A program made the translations under genes and the position numbers. Below the pieces are notes generated by a model. It saw only the letters and a list, made by a program, of their open reading frames with translations, was not told the DNA's origin and did no database searches. Shown in pieces: positions 6,210 through 14,897 of a stretch of DNA of 52,445 bases; positions within the stretch are counted from its first letter, which is position 1; each line of letters opens with the position of its first letter. Origin of the DNA: an uncultured Thiohalocapsa sp. (GTDB lineage Bacteria > Pseudomonadota > Gammaproteobacteria > Chromatiales > Chromatiaceae); NCBI RefSeq assembly GCF_913063425.1, contig NZ_CAJXYK010000044.1, forward strand, positions 1 through 52,445. The letters run 5' to 3'.

Positions 6210-8900
6210 ATGGATCGACCGACAGTGACAGCGCCCTACCAGCAATCCGCCGATACCCTGGTCGATGCCCTCGACAGCAGCGTCGAGCAGGGCCTGGACG
6301 ACGCCGAAGTCAAACGCCGGCGCGAGGAGCACGGGCCGAACCGCCTGCGCGAGGCGCAATCGCGGCCCACCTGGCGCATCCTGGTGGATCAGCTCGCGAG
6401 CCTGATCGTGCTGCTGCTGGTGGCGGCGGCGGTGGCCGCGGCGGTGTTCGGCCGGGTGGTCGAGGCCATTGCCATCGGCGCCGCGGTGGCCGTGAACACC
6501 GTCATCGGCTTCGTCATGGAGCTGCGGGCCACCCGCGCTATGGAGGCGCTGCAACGCATGGGCAAGGCGCAGGCCCGAGTGCGCCGCGGCGGCAAAGAGC
6601 GCACGCTCTCGGCCGACGAGCTGGTGCCAGGCGACATCGTGCTGCTGGAGGCCGGCGACGTGGTGAGCGCGGACCTGCGGCTGCTGGAGGCCAACCGCCT
6701 GCAGTGCGACGAGGCCGCGCTCACGGGCGAGTCCGTGCCCGTCACCAAGCGCACCGGCACCCTGGACCGCGACGACCCGCCACTGGCGGAGCGCGAGAAC
6801 ATGGCCTTCAAGGGCACCGCGGTCACCGACGGCTCGGGCTTAGGGTTAGTCGTCGCCACCGGTATGGACACCGAGCTTGGGCACATCTCCAGCCTGGTGG
6901 AGGAGGCGGAGTCGTCCGAGACGCCGCTGGAGCAGCGCCTGGAGCAGCTGGGCCGGCGGCTCATCTGGCTCACCATCGCCATCGCCGGCGTGGTGGCGGC
7001 GGCGGGACTCATCGCCGGCAAGGCGATGATGGTGATGCTGGAGACGGCCATTGCGCTGGCCATCGCCGCGGTGCCCGAGGGCCTGCCGGTGGTCGCCACG
7101 CTGGCCCTGGCCCGCGGCATGCGCAAGATGGCCAAGCGCAACGCCGTGGTGAAGCGGCTCTCCGCCGTCGAGACCCTGGGCACCGCCAGCCTGATCTTCA
7201 CGGACAAGACCGGCACCCTCACCGAGAACCACATGACCCTGGCCCGGCTCGGCCTTGCCGCAGGCACGCTGACGCTGGAGCGGGAGCAGGACGGCGCCCG
7301 CTTCCTGCGCGACGACGACACGGAGGTGGCGCTGGACGACATGCCCGGCCTTGCGGATGCGCTCACCGTGGGCGCGCTCTGCAACAACGCGAGCCTGCAG
7401 GAGGCGGGCAGCGTCGGCGATCCCACGGAGGTGGCCTTGCTGGAGGGCGCCGCCGCCGCCGGGCTGCATCGGGACGAGCTGCTGGAGCGTCTGCCCGAGG
7501 AGCGGGAGGTGAGCTTCGATCCGGACCTCAAGCTCATGGCGACCATCCACGCCGAGGACGACGGCTGGCGCTACGCCGTCAAGGGCGCACCGGAGGCGGT
7601 GCTGGAGCACTGCCGCAGGGTGCGCACCGGCGACGGCGACGCCGAGCTTGCCGACGCCGACCGCGAGGACTGGCAAACCCGCAGCGAGCAGCTCGCGGCC
7701 GACGGTCTGCGCGTGCTCGCCGTCGCCGAGAAGCATGCCGACAAGGCCGACGCCGAGCCCTATGCGGACCTGACGCTGCTGGGGCTCACCGGACTCTACG
7801 ATCCGCCGCGCCCAGGCATCGACACCACCATCGCCGCCTGCCAGGACGCCGGCATCCGCGTGGTCATGGGCACCGGCGATCATGCGGCCACGGCGCAGGC
7901 CATCGCCGTCGAGATCGGCCTCAGTAAGCCGGATGCGGAGGCCGTCGACGCGTCGACGATCAAGGACTTGCAGGCCCTGGACGAAGACGGGCGCGAGCGG
8001 TTGCTGGCCAGCGACGTCTTCGCCCGCATCAGCCCGGAGCAGAAGCTGCGCCTGATCGACCTGTATCAGGATGCGGATTGGGTGGTCGGCATGACCGGCG
8101 ACGGCGTCAACGACGCCCCCGCGCTCAAGCAGGCGGACATCGGCATCGCCATGGGCCAGCGCGGCACCGAGGTGGCCCGGCAGGCGGCGGACATCGTGCT
8201 CAAGGACGACGCCTTCGAGACCCTGGTCCACGCCATCGAGCACGGCCGGACCATCTTCCGCAACATCCGCCGCTTCATCGTGTATCTGCTCTCCGGCAAC
8301 CTCGCCGAGATCATGGCGGTGTCCGCGGCGGCCGTGGTGGGCGCACCGCTGCCGCTGCTGCCTTTGCAGATCCTCTACATCAACTTCGTCTCGGACGTCA
8401 TGCCCGCGCTGGCGCTGGGCCTGAGCCCGAGCCGCCCCGGCGTCATGGACGAGCCGCCCCGGGCCAAGCACGAGCCCATCCTGCAGCGCAGCCACTGGGT
8501 GGCGATCGCAGGCTATGGCGCGCTCATCGCCGCCACCGTGCTGGTGGCCTTCACGCTGGCCTTCCTCTGGCTGGATCTGGACACCGGTCAGGCCGTCACC
8601 ATCGGCTTCCTGACCTTCGGCCTCGGGCGCCTGCTGCACGTACTGAACATGCGCAGCGCCGACTCACCGGTCTTCATCAACGAGATTACCCGCAACCCCA
8701 TGGTCTGGGTGTCCATCGGCGTCGGTGTGGCCCTGCTGGCGCTGGCCGTCTGGCTGCCGGTGGCGGCGGAGGTGCTGTCCATCCAGCCGCTGCCGCCCGC
8801 AGGCTGGCTGCTGGTGCTGGGGTTCTCGCTGCTGCCGCTGTTGCTGGCACAGCTGACCAAGCTTTGGCTCGCAACGCGCCGGCGAATGGCCAGAGAATGA
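6210..8900 (+). CDS. Cation-translocating P-type ATPase (P2 type)
   Basis: An 896-residue membrane pump that uses ATP to move a cation, probably Ca2+, Mg2+ or Na+, across the inner membrane. It has the N-terminal cation-ATPase domain, two early membrane helices (about 60-105), an actuator domain with LTGES (171-175), the PEGLP helix (289-293), the phosphorylated Asp332 in DKTGT, the hinge MTGDGVNDAP and six C-terminal helices. Length is normal. The ATG at 6210 starts the usual N-terminal domain; upstream open frame crosses the REP pair. Leu211 and Leu213 are both encoded by TTA, unusual in this GC-rich gene. It is a useful internal reference for the damaged ATPase at 42269-44647. Confidence 0.92.
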   Translation: MDRPTVTAPYQQSADTLVDALDSSVEQGLDDAEVKRRREEHGPNRLREAQSRPTWRILVDQLASLIVLLLVAAAVAAAVFGRVVEAIAIGAAVAVNTVIGFVMELRATRAMEALQRMGKAQARVRRGGKERTLSADELVPGDIVLLEAGDVVSADLRLLEANRLQCDEAALTGESVPVTKRTGTLDRDDPPLAERENMAFKGTAVTDGSGLGLVVATGMDTELGHISSLVEEAESSETPLEQRLEQLGRRLIWLTIAIAGVVAAAGLIAGKAMMVMLETAIALAIAAVPEGLPVVATLALARGMRKMAKRNAVVKRLSAVETLGTASLIFTDKTGTLTENHMTLARLGLAAGTLTLEREQDGARFLRDDDTEVALDDMPGLADALTVGALCNNASLQEAGSVGDPTEVALLEGAAAAGLHRDELLERLPEEREVSFDPDLKLMATIHAEDDGWRYAVKGAPEAVLEHCRRVRTGDGDAELADADREDWQTRSEQLAADGLRVLAVAEKHADKADAEPYADLTLLGLTGLYDPPRPGIDTTIAACQDAGIRVVMGTGDHAATAQAIAVEIGLSKPDAEAVDASTIKDLQALDEDGRERLLASDVFARISPEQKLRLIDLYQDADWVVGMTGDGVNDAPALKQADIGIAMGQRGTEVARQAADIVLKDDAFETLVHAIEHGRTIFRNIRRFIVYLLSGNLAEIMAVSAAAVVGAPLPLLPLQILYINFVSDVMPALALGLSPSRPGVMDEPPRAKHEPILQRSHWVAIAGYGALIAATVLVAFTLAFLWLDLDTGQAVTIGFLTFGLGRLLHVLNMRSADSPVFINEITRNPMVWVSIGVGVALLALAVWLPVAAEVLSIQPLPPAGWLLVLGFSLLPLLLAQLTKLWLATRRRMARE

Positions 8901-8982
8901 GGCCGGGCAACGACCCTGTGCACCCCTGCAAAAGCAGGGCGACCCCCCCCAGGTCCGCGGACGTCAGTCGGCCCCCGGGGCG

Positions 8983-9000
8983 GGCGGACTTCAGTCCGCC
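8983..9000. terminator. Hairpin between convergent genes
   Basis: Perfect inverted repeat GGCGGACT-TC-AGTCCGCC between the ATPase stop and the end of the convergent RibD-like gene. It lacks a T-run, so it may be a dispersed palindrome rather than an intrinsic terminator. Related GGCTGAGGTC(C/T)GC words occur near 20855 and 24110. Confidence 0.4.
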
Positions 9001-9041
9001 GATGCCGGAGCCCCGCCCCGCCTCAGGCCTTCTGCAGCGCT

Positions 9042-9920
9042 TCAAGATCCCCCGGCGTCCCTGCGGTCATAGACCTGCATCAGCTGGTCCACACCGTCTG
9101 GCCCCTGGGCATCCAGGTACAGGGCGCTGAGGCTGAAATCATAGGGTGGCCGCAGCCGCGCCCCCTGCACGAGGGTCGCGTAGTCGGCCCCGCCCAGGAT
9201 GCGGGTCACGGTGGTCATGTAGAGCCGCTTCAGTAAGCGGCTCTGCAACAACAGATGCAGGACCTCCAGGCCGGCCGTGGAGTAGACCAACCGCAGCCCC
9301 CGCTCCGTCAACGCCGCGCTCAGCCGGCGGCCCTCGACGGACCACGCACCCAGACGCAACACCTCGGCACCCGCGTTCGCCGCCGCCTCCCGCGCGGCCT
9401 CGGGTGCATCGTCCACGCTGGCGACGATGAGCCGATGCGCCTGTGCAAGCCGCTCCAGCGCTTGGACCGGCAGATGCAACGACCGGGTGACGACCACCAA
9501 AGCCGGCTGCTGGGGCAGGGATTGCCGCTCGCGGAACGCCAGCAGATCCGCCGGCGCATCTTTGCTGAACGGCGGCCAGGCCTGGGCGCTGCCTGCGCCG
9601 AGCTCGCGCACGTGGCGTCCGCTCAGCATGATCGCGTCCGCCGGAGCCGCCAGCTCCAGCAGCAGCCGCCAATCCCGCGGATTGGCGGTCTGGGCCGGCA
9701 CGCCGAGCCGTCCCGTCCCAGGGTCGGCCACCGCAATGCGCCCATCCAGACTGGTGATGAAGTTGCTGTAGACGAAGGTCCCTGACGCAGCGATCTGTGA
9801 TCGCAGGTCTTCGCACAGGTAGAGCCCGCACAAGGGCACTGGCTTTGCCTGCGGATACAGCATCAGCAGGCCACCACCCGCCCCGTGCTCCGACTGCGAT
9901 TGATTCGTTTCCGTTGCCAT
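9042..9920 (-). CDS. RibD C-terminal domain (dihydrofolate reductase-like) protein
   Basis: A 292-residue single-domain protein of the RibD_C/pyrimidine reductase fold, which uses NADPH to reduce pyrimidine or pterin-like substrates. The family motif SNFITSLDGRIA (about residue 50) and the C-terminal stretch around residues 235-260 ending TRILGG are clear. The deaminase half of true RibD is absent, so it is probably not the sole riboflavin enzyme. The ATG at 9920 has GGGGAAG about six bases upstream. It converges with the ATPase gene. The 252 bp upstream (9921-10172) hold no gene, only a dispersed repeat. Substrate unknown. Confidence 0.8.
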   Translation of the reverse strand: MATETNQSQSEHGAGGGLLMLYPQAKPVPLCGLYLCEDLRSQIAASGTFVYSNFITSLDGRIAVADPGTGRLGVPAQTANPRDWRLLLELAAPADAIMLSGRHVRELGAGSAQAWPPFSKDAPADLLAFRERQSLPQQPALVVVTRSLHLPVQALERLAQAHRLIVASVDDAPEAAREAAANAGAEVLRLGAWSVEGRRLSAALTERGLRLVYSTAGLEVLHLLLQSRLLKRLYMTTVTRILGGADYATLVQGARLRPPYDFSLSALYLDAQGPDGVDQLMQVYDRRDAGGS

Positions 9921-10112
9921 CGAGCTTCCCCGTTACGCGCCGGGCGCCTTTGTTTGCCCGCACACGCAACGCAACACGCGATGCGCTCCGGGATGACCTG
10001 AAAGCAGCAAAGACTGCGCCAGGCAGCTCATTCTTCTGGGTGAGCAGCCTGAAAACCTGCGCGCGGCGCCTGCCGTCCGCGGCACCCGGCGGGCGCTCAT
10101 CACTCAGGTGAG

Positions 10113-10145
10113 TGTCGGGTTACGCTGTCGCTGACCCGACCTACC
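10113..10145. repeat. Dispersed GTAGGTCGGGTCAGCG-type element, copy 1
   Basis: On the minus strand it reads GGTAGGTCGGGTCAGCG followed by ACAGCGTAACCCGACA, a partial palindrome. The first 17 bases recur exactly at 35290-35306, and the second half recurs with one mismatch at 48482-48504. It lies downstream of the regulator gene. Confidence 0.65.
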
Positions 10146-10172
10146 GAAGCGCTTATCGCAACCGCAGAAAAG

Positions 10173-11867
10173 CTACTCGGGGAGACCGAGCCGGGCCACC
10201 GCCCGGGCCAGCGTCTCCCGCTGCCCGGGGTCCTTGAGCGGAAAGGCGAACAGAAGCCGGGACAGCGAGAACTCCGGGCTCAGGGTCAACAGCTCGTCAA
10301 CCTGCCACGCAGCTTCCTCCGGGTGCCCGAGCTGGGACAGCGCCGCCGCCAGCCAAAGGCGGGCGCGGGTATGGGCGGGGTTACGCGCCAACGCCGCTTC
10401 GAATGCCTCTGCGGCCTGAGCATAGGCGCCCTTGGTGAAGGCAATCTCGCCCGCGATCTCGCGGTACGACGCCGAGGAGCCGGGGTTGCGCCGGTGTGCT
10501 TCAGTGAGCGCGGCCTCGGCGCGATCCGATCGCCCGGCGTAATTGAATATCCAGGCCAGCAGTGCATAGGCATCCGCGTAATTGGGGTCCAGCTCGATGG
10601 CCCTGGCGGCGGAGGCGGCCGCGCCCGAATACCGAGCGCGGAACAGATCCACTTGGCCGCGCACGAAATGTATCTGCGGCACCGTCGCATCCAGCGACGC
10701 CGCCTTGTCCGCGTACTCGGCCGCTTTCATTAGGGCACGCTCCGCGTCGTCCGTCCAGCCGTCGATGGCGAGGCGTGACCACGTCAGCGCCATGCCGGCA
10801 TAAGCCCGTGCAAAGCCCGGATCCAGCTCGATTGCCCGCTCGAAATGCCGTCGCGCCGCGCGATTGTCCTCTGGGGTGAGACGGCCGTAGCGCTCACGTC
10901 CGCGCAGAAAGGCATCATAGGCGGCGATGCTCGCCGTCGCCGAGCTGCGCTCGAAGTGCGGCTCGGATAATGCCATACGCACCGGCAAGGCCGTTGCAAG
11001 GCCCCTGACGAGCTGATCCTGAATCCGGAACAGGCCGCTGGCCTCACCGGCAAACCGCTCCGCCCACAGCGTTTCGCCGCGCTCCGCTGCCAGCAGCCGG
11101 ACATTGATCCGGATGCGATCACCCAGGCGCTGGACCCCGCCGCGGATGAGGTAGTGGACACCGAGCTCGGCGGCGATCGCGGCATCCGTCGCCGCGGTCT
11201 CCCGATAGCCGAAGGCGCTGCCCGGCGCGATCACGAGCAGCCCCGGAATCCGCGACAGCTCGGTGATGACATCCAGGGTGATGCCTTCGGCGAAGTACCT
11301 GTGGGACGGGTTGCCACCGAGCAGCTCGAAAGGAATCACGGCCACCGAAGCCGCGCTCTCCCTGGATACCGCGGGAATCTGGGGCATGCGCGTGGTGCTC
11401 CAGTAGAGGAAAGCGGCGACGGCGATTGCCGCAGTCAGAAACAGCAGGCCGACGAGTCGGATGCGCTGCTTGCGTGCCCCGGCAAAGACGGTCATGTCCG
11501 GCGGCGGCCTCGCGGCACCAGCAGGCATGGGCGCGACCTTGAGCCGATAACCCCTCTTGGCGATGGTCTCGACGAAACGGGGGCTGCGGGCGTCATCGTC
11601 CAGGGCGCGGCGCAGTTTGCCGATGGCGTTGGTCAGGGCATCGTCCGTGACGATGCGACCCGGCCAGACCTGGTGCGCGAGCTCCTCACGTGTCACCACC
11701 TGATCGGGCCTGTCAGCCAGGGCCAACAGGACCTGCATGGTCTTCGCTTCGATGCGCTCGCAGGCGCCTGAGCGGCCCATGCACAGTGCCCCCGGGTCGA
11801 CCCTGACGTCGCCCAGCAAAAAGGGGTCGCGCGCGTCGCGGCCAAGCTGTTCGTGCGTGTCGCCCAT
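10173..11867 (-). CDS. Membrane-anchored winged-helix regulator with TolB-like and TPR domains
   Basis: A 564-residue protein built like CadC-type regulators. An OmpR/PhoB-type winged-helix DNA-binding domain (about 15-112; landmarks VVTREELAHQVWPG and GYRL) is followed by a Pro-rich linker, one transmembrane helix (about 135-155) and a periplasmic part. That begins with a TolB/adenylate-cyclase-associated region (about 170-300; SVAVIPFELL and YFAEGITLDVI) and ends in tetratricopeptide repeats (about 320-540). It likely senses an envelope signal and controls transcription from the membrane. The ATG at 11867 directly precedes the DNA-binding domain. The gene is divergent from a small exported protein, which is a candidate target. 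Confidence 0.85.
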   Translation of the reverse strand: MGDTHEQLGRDARDPFLLGDVRVDPGALCMGRSGACERIEAKTMQVLLALADRPDQVVTREELAHQVWPGRIVTDDALTNAIGKLRRALDDDARSPRFVETIAKRGYRLKVAPMPAGAARPPPDMTVFAGARKQRIRLVGLLFLTAAIAVAAFLYWSTTRMPQIPAVSRESAASVAVIPFELLGGNPSHRYFAEGITLDVITELSRIPGLLVIAPGSAFGYRETAATDAAIAAELGVHYLIRGGVQRLGDRIRINVRLLAAERGETLWAERFAGEASGLFRIQDQLVRGLATALPVRMALSEPHFERSSATASIAAYDAFLRGRERYGRLTPEDNRAARRHFERAIELDPGFARAYAGMALTWSRLAIDGWTDDAERALMKAAEYADKAASLDATVPQIHFVRGQVDLFRARYSGAAASAARAIELDPNYADAYALLAWIFNYAGRSDRAEAALTEAHRRNPGSSASYREIAGEIAFTKGAYAQAAEAFEAALARNPAHTRARLWLAAALSQLGHPEEAAWQVDELLTLSPEFSLSRLLFAFPLKDPGQRETLARAVARLGLPE

Positions 11868-12074
11868 TCCACAGATGAGTCTTCAACTCATTGATCAATG
11901 GTGGAAATGGAATAGCCCAGCAAATCCGTCGGAAAAAAGTCGGCGTTTCGTTAGGACTTCTTTTCAGTGTAGCGCTACTGCTGAAGGCAAGTGACGGCGC
12001 CGCCGCGGCGGCACCATCACGGCGACAGAGCGTTGCTGACAGCACGCCCAAACGAGACGACGGAGGAAACGAAC
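11868..12074. promoter_or_regulatory. AT-rich divergent intergenic region
   Basis: This is the least GC-rich stretch in this part of the window, between the divergent regulator and the small exported protein. It has a short palindrome ATTGATCAAT (near 11890-11899), a possible operator, and T-rich words (GTTAGGACTTCTTTTCAGTGTA, 11951-11972) that could hold the plus-strand promoter. I cannot fix exact -35/-10 boxes. Confidence 0.35.
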
Positions 12075-12371
12075 ATGAAGATGCGCACCGCCATCACCCT
12101 GCTCGCCGGCCTGTTGGGCGCGAGCGGCAGCGTCCTCGCCGCCGATGCGGCCGACGACGCCGCGCTGGAGGCCAAAAGAGCGGTTCTCGAGCAGCGCCGC
12201 GTGCAGCTCGCCAACCACGTCATGCCGGTACACCTCCTGGAGCCCTGTATGAACGGTGGCGTATCCGCCTCGGGGCTGTATCCAACCCAGGCCGCGGAAG
12301 ATGCCGCGCTGGCGGACGCCATGCGTCGCGACACCGCAGGCGAGCATCGCACCGCAGCGAGCGACCGCTGA
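12075..12371 (+). CDS. Small exported protein of unknown function
   Basis: A 98-residue protein with an obvious signal peptide (residues 1-22, cut after VLAA). The mature part is short, charged and helical, with one cysteine (in LEPCMNGG) and no family that I recognise. The ATG at 12075 has a strong GGAGGAAAC ribosome site, so it is preferred over the upstream start at 11991. It is divergent from the membrane-anchored regulator and followed by a hairpin, so it is probably a single-gene unit that the regulator could control (inference from position). Confidence 0.7.
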   Translation: MKMRTAITLLAGLLGASGSVLAADAADDAALEAKRAVLEQRRVQLANHVMPVHLLEPCMNGGVSASGLYPTQAAEDAALADAMRRDTAGEHRTAASDR

Positions 12372-12406
12372 ATACCAGGCTTGCGCCTTCACCAACCTGA
12401 CCATGC

Positions 12407-12431
12407 GCCCCCGGCCGTGCAGGCCGGGGGC
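12407..12431 (+). terminator. Strong 10-bp-stem hairpin between two small genes
   Basis: Perfect arms GCCCCCGGCC and GGCCGGGGGC around the loop GTGCA, 35 bp after the stop at 12371. No T-run follows, so it may end or attenuate transcription by stem strength alone. Confidence 0.5.
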
Positions 12432-12451
12432 CATGCCACAGAGGTCACGAC

Positions 12452-12772
12452 ATGAACAGAATCCTGATTCTTACCCTGCTGCCGGCGGCGCTCGGCGTCC
12501 GTGCGGCCTGTCTGCCGGATGCACCGGAGCCCGGTGATATCGGACCGGATTCAGCAAGCGTCTGCGCGGCATTGGAGCACCAATTCCCGGGGACGGCTTT
12601 GGCGGTAGACGGCCGCTCAATCCACTCGGGGACCTGGGTCACGGTGACGGCTTCGGTCGACGGCCGCCCCCTGCGACTCGATTACCGGCTCACCGGATTG
12701 ACCTGGACACTCGATGATGTCGGTGTCTCCACCCCGGGCGCAGCGGCCTCCCGGGCAGCATCCGCGCGATGA
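12452..12772 (+). CDS. Small exported hypothetical protein
   Basis: A 106-residue frame with a likely signal peptide (MNRILILTLLPAALGVRA) and two cysteines near the mature N-terminus (Cys20, Cys38). The rest looks beta-rich (VTVTASVDGRPLRLDYRL). I recognise no family. A GAGG lies about ten bases before the ATG at 12452. The following 238 bp (12773-13010) up to the metal transporter contain no gene that I can support. Coding status is likely but not certain. Confidence 0.5.
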   Translation: MNRILILTLLPAALGVRAACLPDAPEPGDIGPDSASVCAALEHQFPGTALAVDGRSIHSGTWVTVTASVDGRPLRLDYRLTGLTWTLDDVGVSTPGAAASRAASAR

Positions 12773-13010
12773 CCGGGCCCCGACCCCGCAACGCGAACGG
12801 CAACTGTGGCGGCGCTTCTCCAGGCGCCGCCGGCGTGGCGCCGATGCCGGCGTGGCACCCCGGTCATTGGCCCAACATTTGCTCGCTCGCAAGAGACCTC
12901 CGCGCTTCCCCGGCTCCGTCGGCGCCGAGCACAGCAGCATCCATGTCCGCAACGACGCTTGAGCTCGTCCGAGCCGCGGCCCGCCCATCACAGCCTCACA
13001 AGCAGTTCCC

Positions 13011-13772
13011 ATGGCCCAGCAACCGACACGCAATCTGGAACACGAGCACGAGCCCGCGCGCATCCGCGAGCGCATCCAGGCCGGCGACGGCGGTCACCTC
13101 GGCGACGCGATGCTCGGCGCCATCGACGGCGCCATCACCAGCTTCGCCGTGGTGGCGGGCGCCGTCGGCGGCGGTTTCGGGAGTCTGGTCATCGTCGTGC
13201 TCGGCTTCGCGAGTCTGCTCGCCGACGGCTTCAGCATGGCCGTCAGCAACTACCTGGGCACCAAGAGCGATGCCGAGAGTGCCGACCGGGCGCACCGCGA
13301 GGAGCGACGCCACATCCATGAGGTCCCCCAGGGAGAGCGCGAGGAGCTGCGCCAGATCTTCGCGGACAAGGGCTTCAGTGGCGACACCCTGGAGTGCATC
13401 GTCGACGCCATCGCCGGCGATCCGGATCTCTGGGCCAAGACCGTCGTCCAAGAAGAGCTGGGCCTGCACCCGGGCGCCAACGCCAGCCCCCTGCGTTCCG
13501 GCGGCGCCACCTTCCTTGCCTTCCTGATCGCCGGGCTGATTCCGCTCCTGCCCTTCGTGGTGCCGATGCTCTCGCCGCAGACGGCGTTCGGCATCAGCAT
13601 CGGCGCGACCTCCATCGCCTTCCTGGCCATCGGCATGATCAAGGGCCGCGTGCTGGAGCAGCCCGTGCTCCGCTCCGGGCTGGAGACGCTGCTCATCGGC
13701 GGCGGGGCCGCGGCCCTCGCCTATGGCGTGGGTACGCTGCTGCGCGCCTGGATCGGCACGGGCTTGGCGTGA
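13011..13772 (+). CDS. VIT1/CCC1 family Fe2+/Mn2+ transporter
   Basis: A 253-residue inner-membrane protein of the VIT1/CCC1 family, which moves iron or manganese out of the cytoplasm. The signature helix region LGDAMLGAIDGAITSFAVV (about 28-46) and ASLLADGFSMAVSNYLGTKS are followed by a soluble charged loop (about 85-155) resembling the metal-binding domain, then three helices (about 165-250). Length and topology look complete. The gene is immediately followed by an MFS remnant. A second, truncated member lies at 47849, so this is the only intact copy here. Confidence 0.88.
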   Translation: MAQQPTRNLEHEHEPARIRERIQAGDGGHLGDAMLGAIDGAITSFAVVAGAVGGGFGSLVIVVLGFASLLADGFSMAVSNYLGTKSDAESADRAHREERRHIHEVPQGEREELRQIFADKGFSGDTLECIVDAIAGDPDLWAKTVVQEELGLHPGANASPLRSGGATFLAFLIAGLIPLLPFVVPMLSPQTAFGISIGATSIAFLAIGMIKGRVLEQPVLRSGLETLLIGGGAAALAYGVGTLLRAWIGTGLA

Positions 13773-13784
13773 GCCGCGGCGCCA

Positions 13785-14108
13785 TTGCCGGACTGCCTGC
13801 TGCTGGTGGAGTCCCGGGTTTGGTTCTGGGCGCTCGGCGCCCTGCTCGGCGTTTTCGTCGGGCCCGCCCAGGCCGCCGGGCGCTCCTGGCTGGCGCGGGC
13901 GGCACCCGCGGAGCTGCGCGCCGAGCTGTTCGGGCTGTTCGCGCTCTCGGGCAAGGCCACCGCCTTCGCCGGTCCGCTGCTGGTGGGCTGGGTGACCTGG
14001 CTCGCCGACAGCCAGCGCATCGGCATGGGCGTCATCGTCGTCTTCTTCGCCCTGGGGCTGCTGCTCCTGCTGACGGTGCCGGAGCAACGCGCACCTGGGC
14101 CCGCTTGA
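13785..14108 (+). pseudogene. C-terminal remnant of a UMF1/Atg22-like MFS transporter
   Basis: About 100 codons resemble the last three to four membrane helices of the UMF1 (Atg22-type) major facilitator family: VESRVWFWALGALLGVFVGP, then AAPAELRAELFGLFALSGKA, then GPLLVGWVTWL. Full members have about 400 residues and 12 helices; the first roughly 300 residues are missing. The frame starts only 13 bp after the transporter stop, with TTG as its first possible start. I call it the surviving 3' end of a deleted gene. The gap 14109-14279 holds nothing recognisable. Confidence 0.75.
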
Positions 14109-14279
14109 CGTCTGCGGCCGGCGGCCGTCGCCGCAGGCCTTGCCCCGGCATGCGGACAGAGGTTAAGGACCTGACGCTGCGAGCCGGGTCCCGCGGCACC
14201 CCCCCACGGCACCCGGTGCAGGAGATGCTCGCGGAGCCGGCCCGCCCGGCATTCCCTCATGACCGGGCCAGGGTCTGCA

Positions 14280-14825
14280 TCATTCGCCGGCGTCCGGACC
14301 GGCCGTTGCCGACACGCTCGCCAGCTCACCCACGTTGCGCGGCCTGGAGAAGACGTAGTCGCGGTCCTCCACCTGGGTGTGGCACTCGAAGCAGTCCTTG
14401 GCCGGGTCGATGTCCATCGCCTTGCCGTCGGCGCCGATCATCGCGAAGCGCCAGCCGCCGGTGTCCCGGGCGTCGGCGACCTTGCGCATCAGTGCGATGG
14501 CCTGCCCCTCGCCCTCGTTCAAGGTGCCGTCGCCCTCATCCAGCGCGTACACCATGCCGACGAATTCGGTCCCCTCCGGATACGGGCCGCCGCGGCGAAA
14601 GGCCTCCAGCCCGGCCGTGTTGATGTAGAACTCATGCATGCCGAAGAGCGGATTTTGCTGGTCCGTGACGACGAAGGCGTTCACGAAGCGATAGCCGGCG
14701 AGGCTCTCCGGTGCCGTCAGATCATCCGCGGCGGTTGCGGTGGACAGCGCTCCGAGGACGCAGCACAAGCATCCCGAGAGGGCCGCGACGACTTGCCGGA
14801 AGCTGATGGATGGGGCTGGGTACAT
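14280..14825 (-). CDS. Cytochrome P460 family protein
   Basis: A 181-residue exported c-type haem protein. A signal peptide covers about residues 1-33 (ends STATA). The mature part has the P460 fold landmarks LAGYRFVNAF and GGPYPEGTEFVGMVY, and one haem-attachment site CFECH near residue 145. Characterised P460 proteins oxidise hydroxylamine, giving N2O or related nitrogen oxides, in the periplasm with a Lys-crosslinked haem; I could not assign that lysine. Length fits the family. It lies about 3 kb from a NapC/octaheme pair of hydroxylamine-oxidoreductase type, which suggests a shared nitrogen-oxide role, although it is on the opposite strand. Confidence 0.85.
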   Translation of the reverse strand: MYPAPSISFRQVVAALSGCLCCVLGALSTATAADDLTAPESLAGYRFVNAFVVTDQQNPLFGMHEFYINTAGLEAFRRGGPYPEGTEFVGMVYALDEGDGTLNEGEGQAIALMRKVADARDTGGWRFAMIGADGKAMDIDPAKDCFECHTQVEDRDYVFSRPRNVGELASVSATAGPDAGE

Positions 14826-14897
14826 GACGGTCTCCAGTGTTGGTCCAGGTCTGTTGGGCGGGTTTGCACCGTCGGCCGGCGCCTGCCCAGCGCGACG

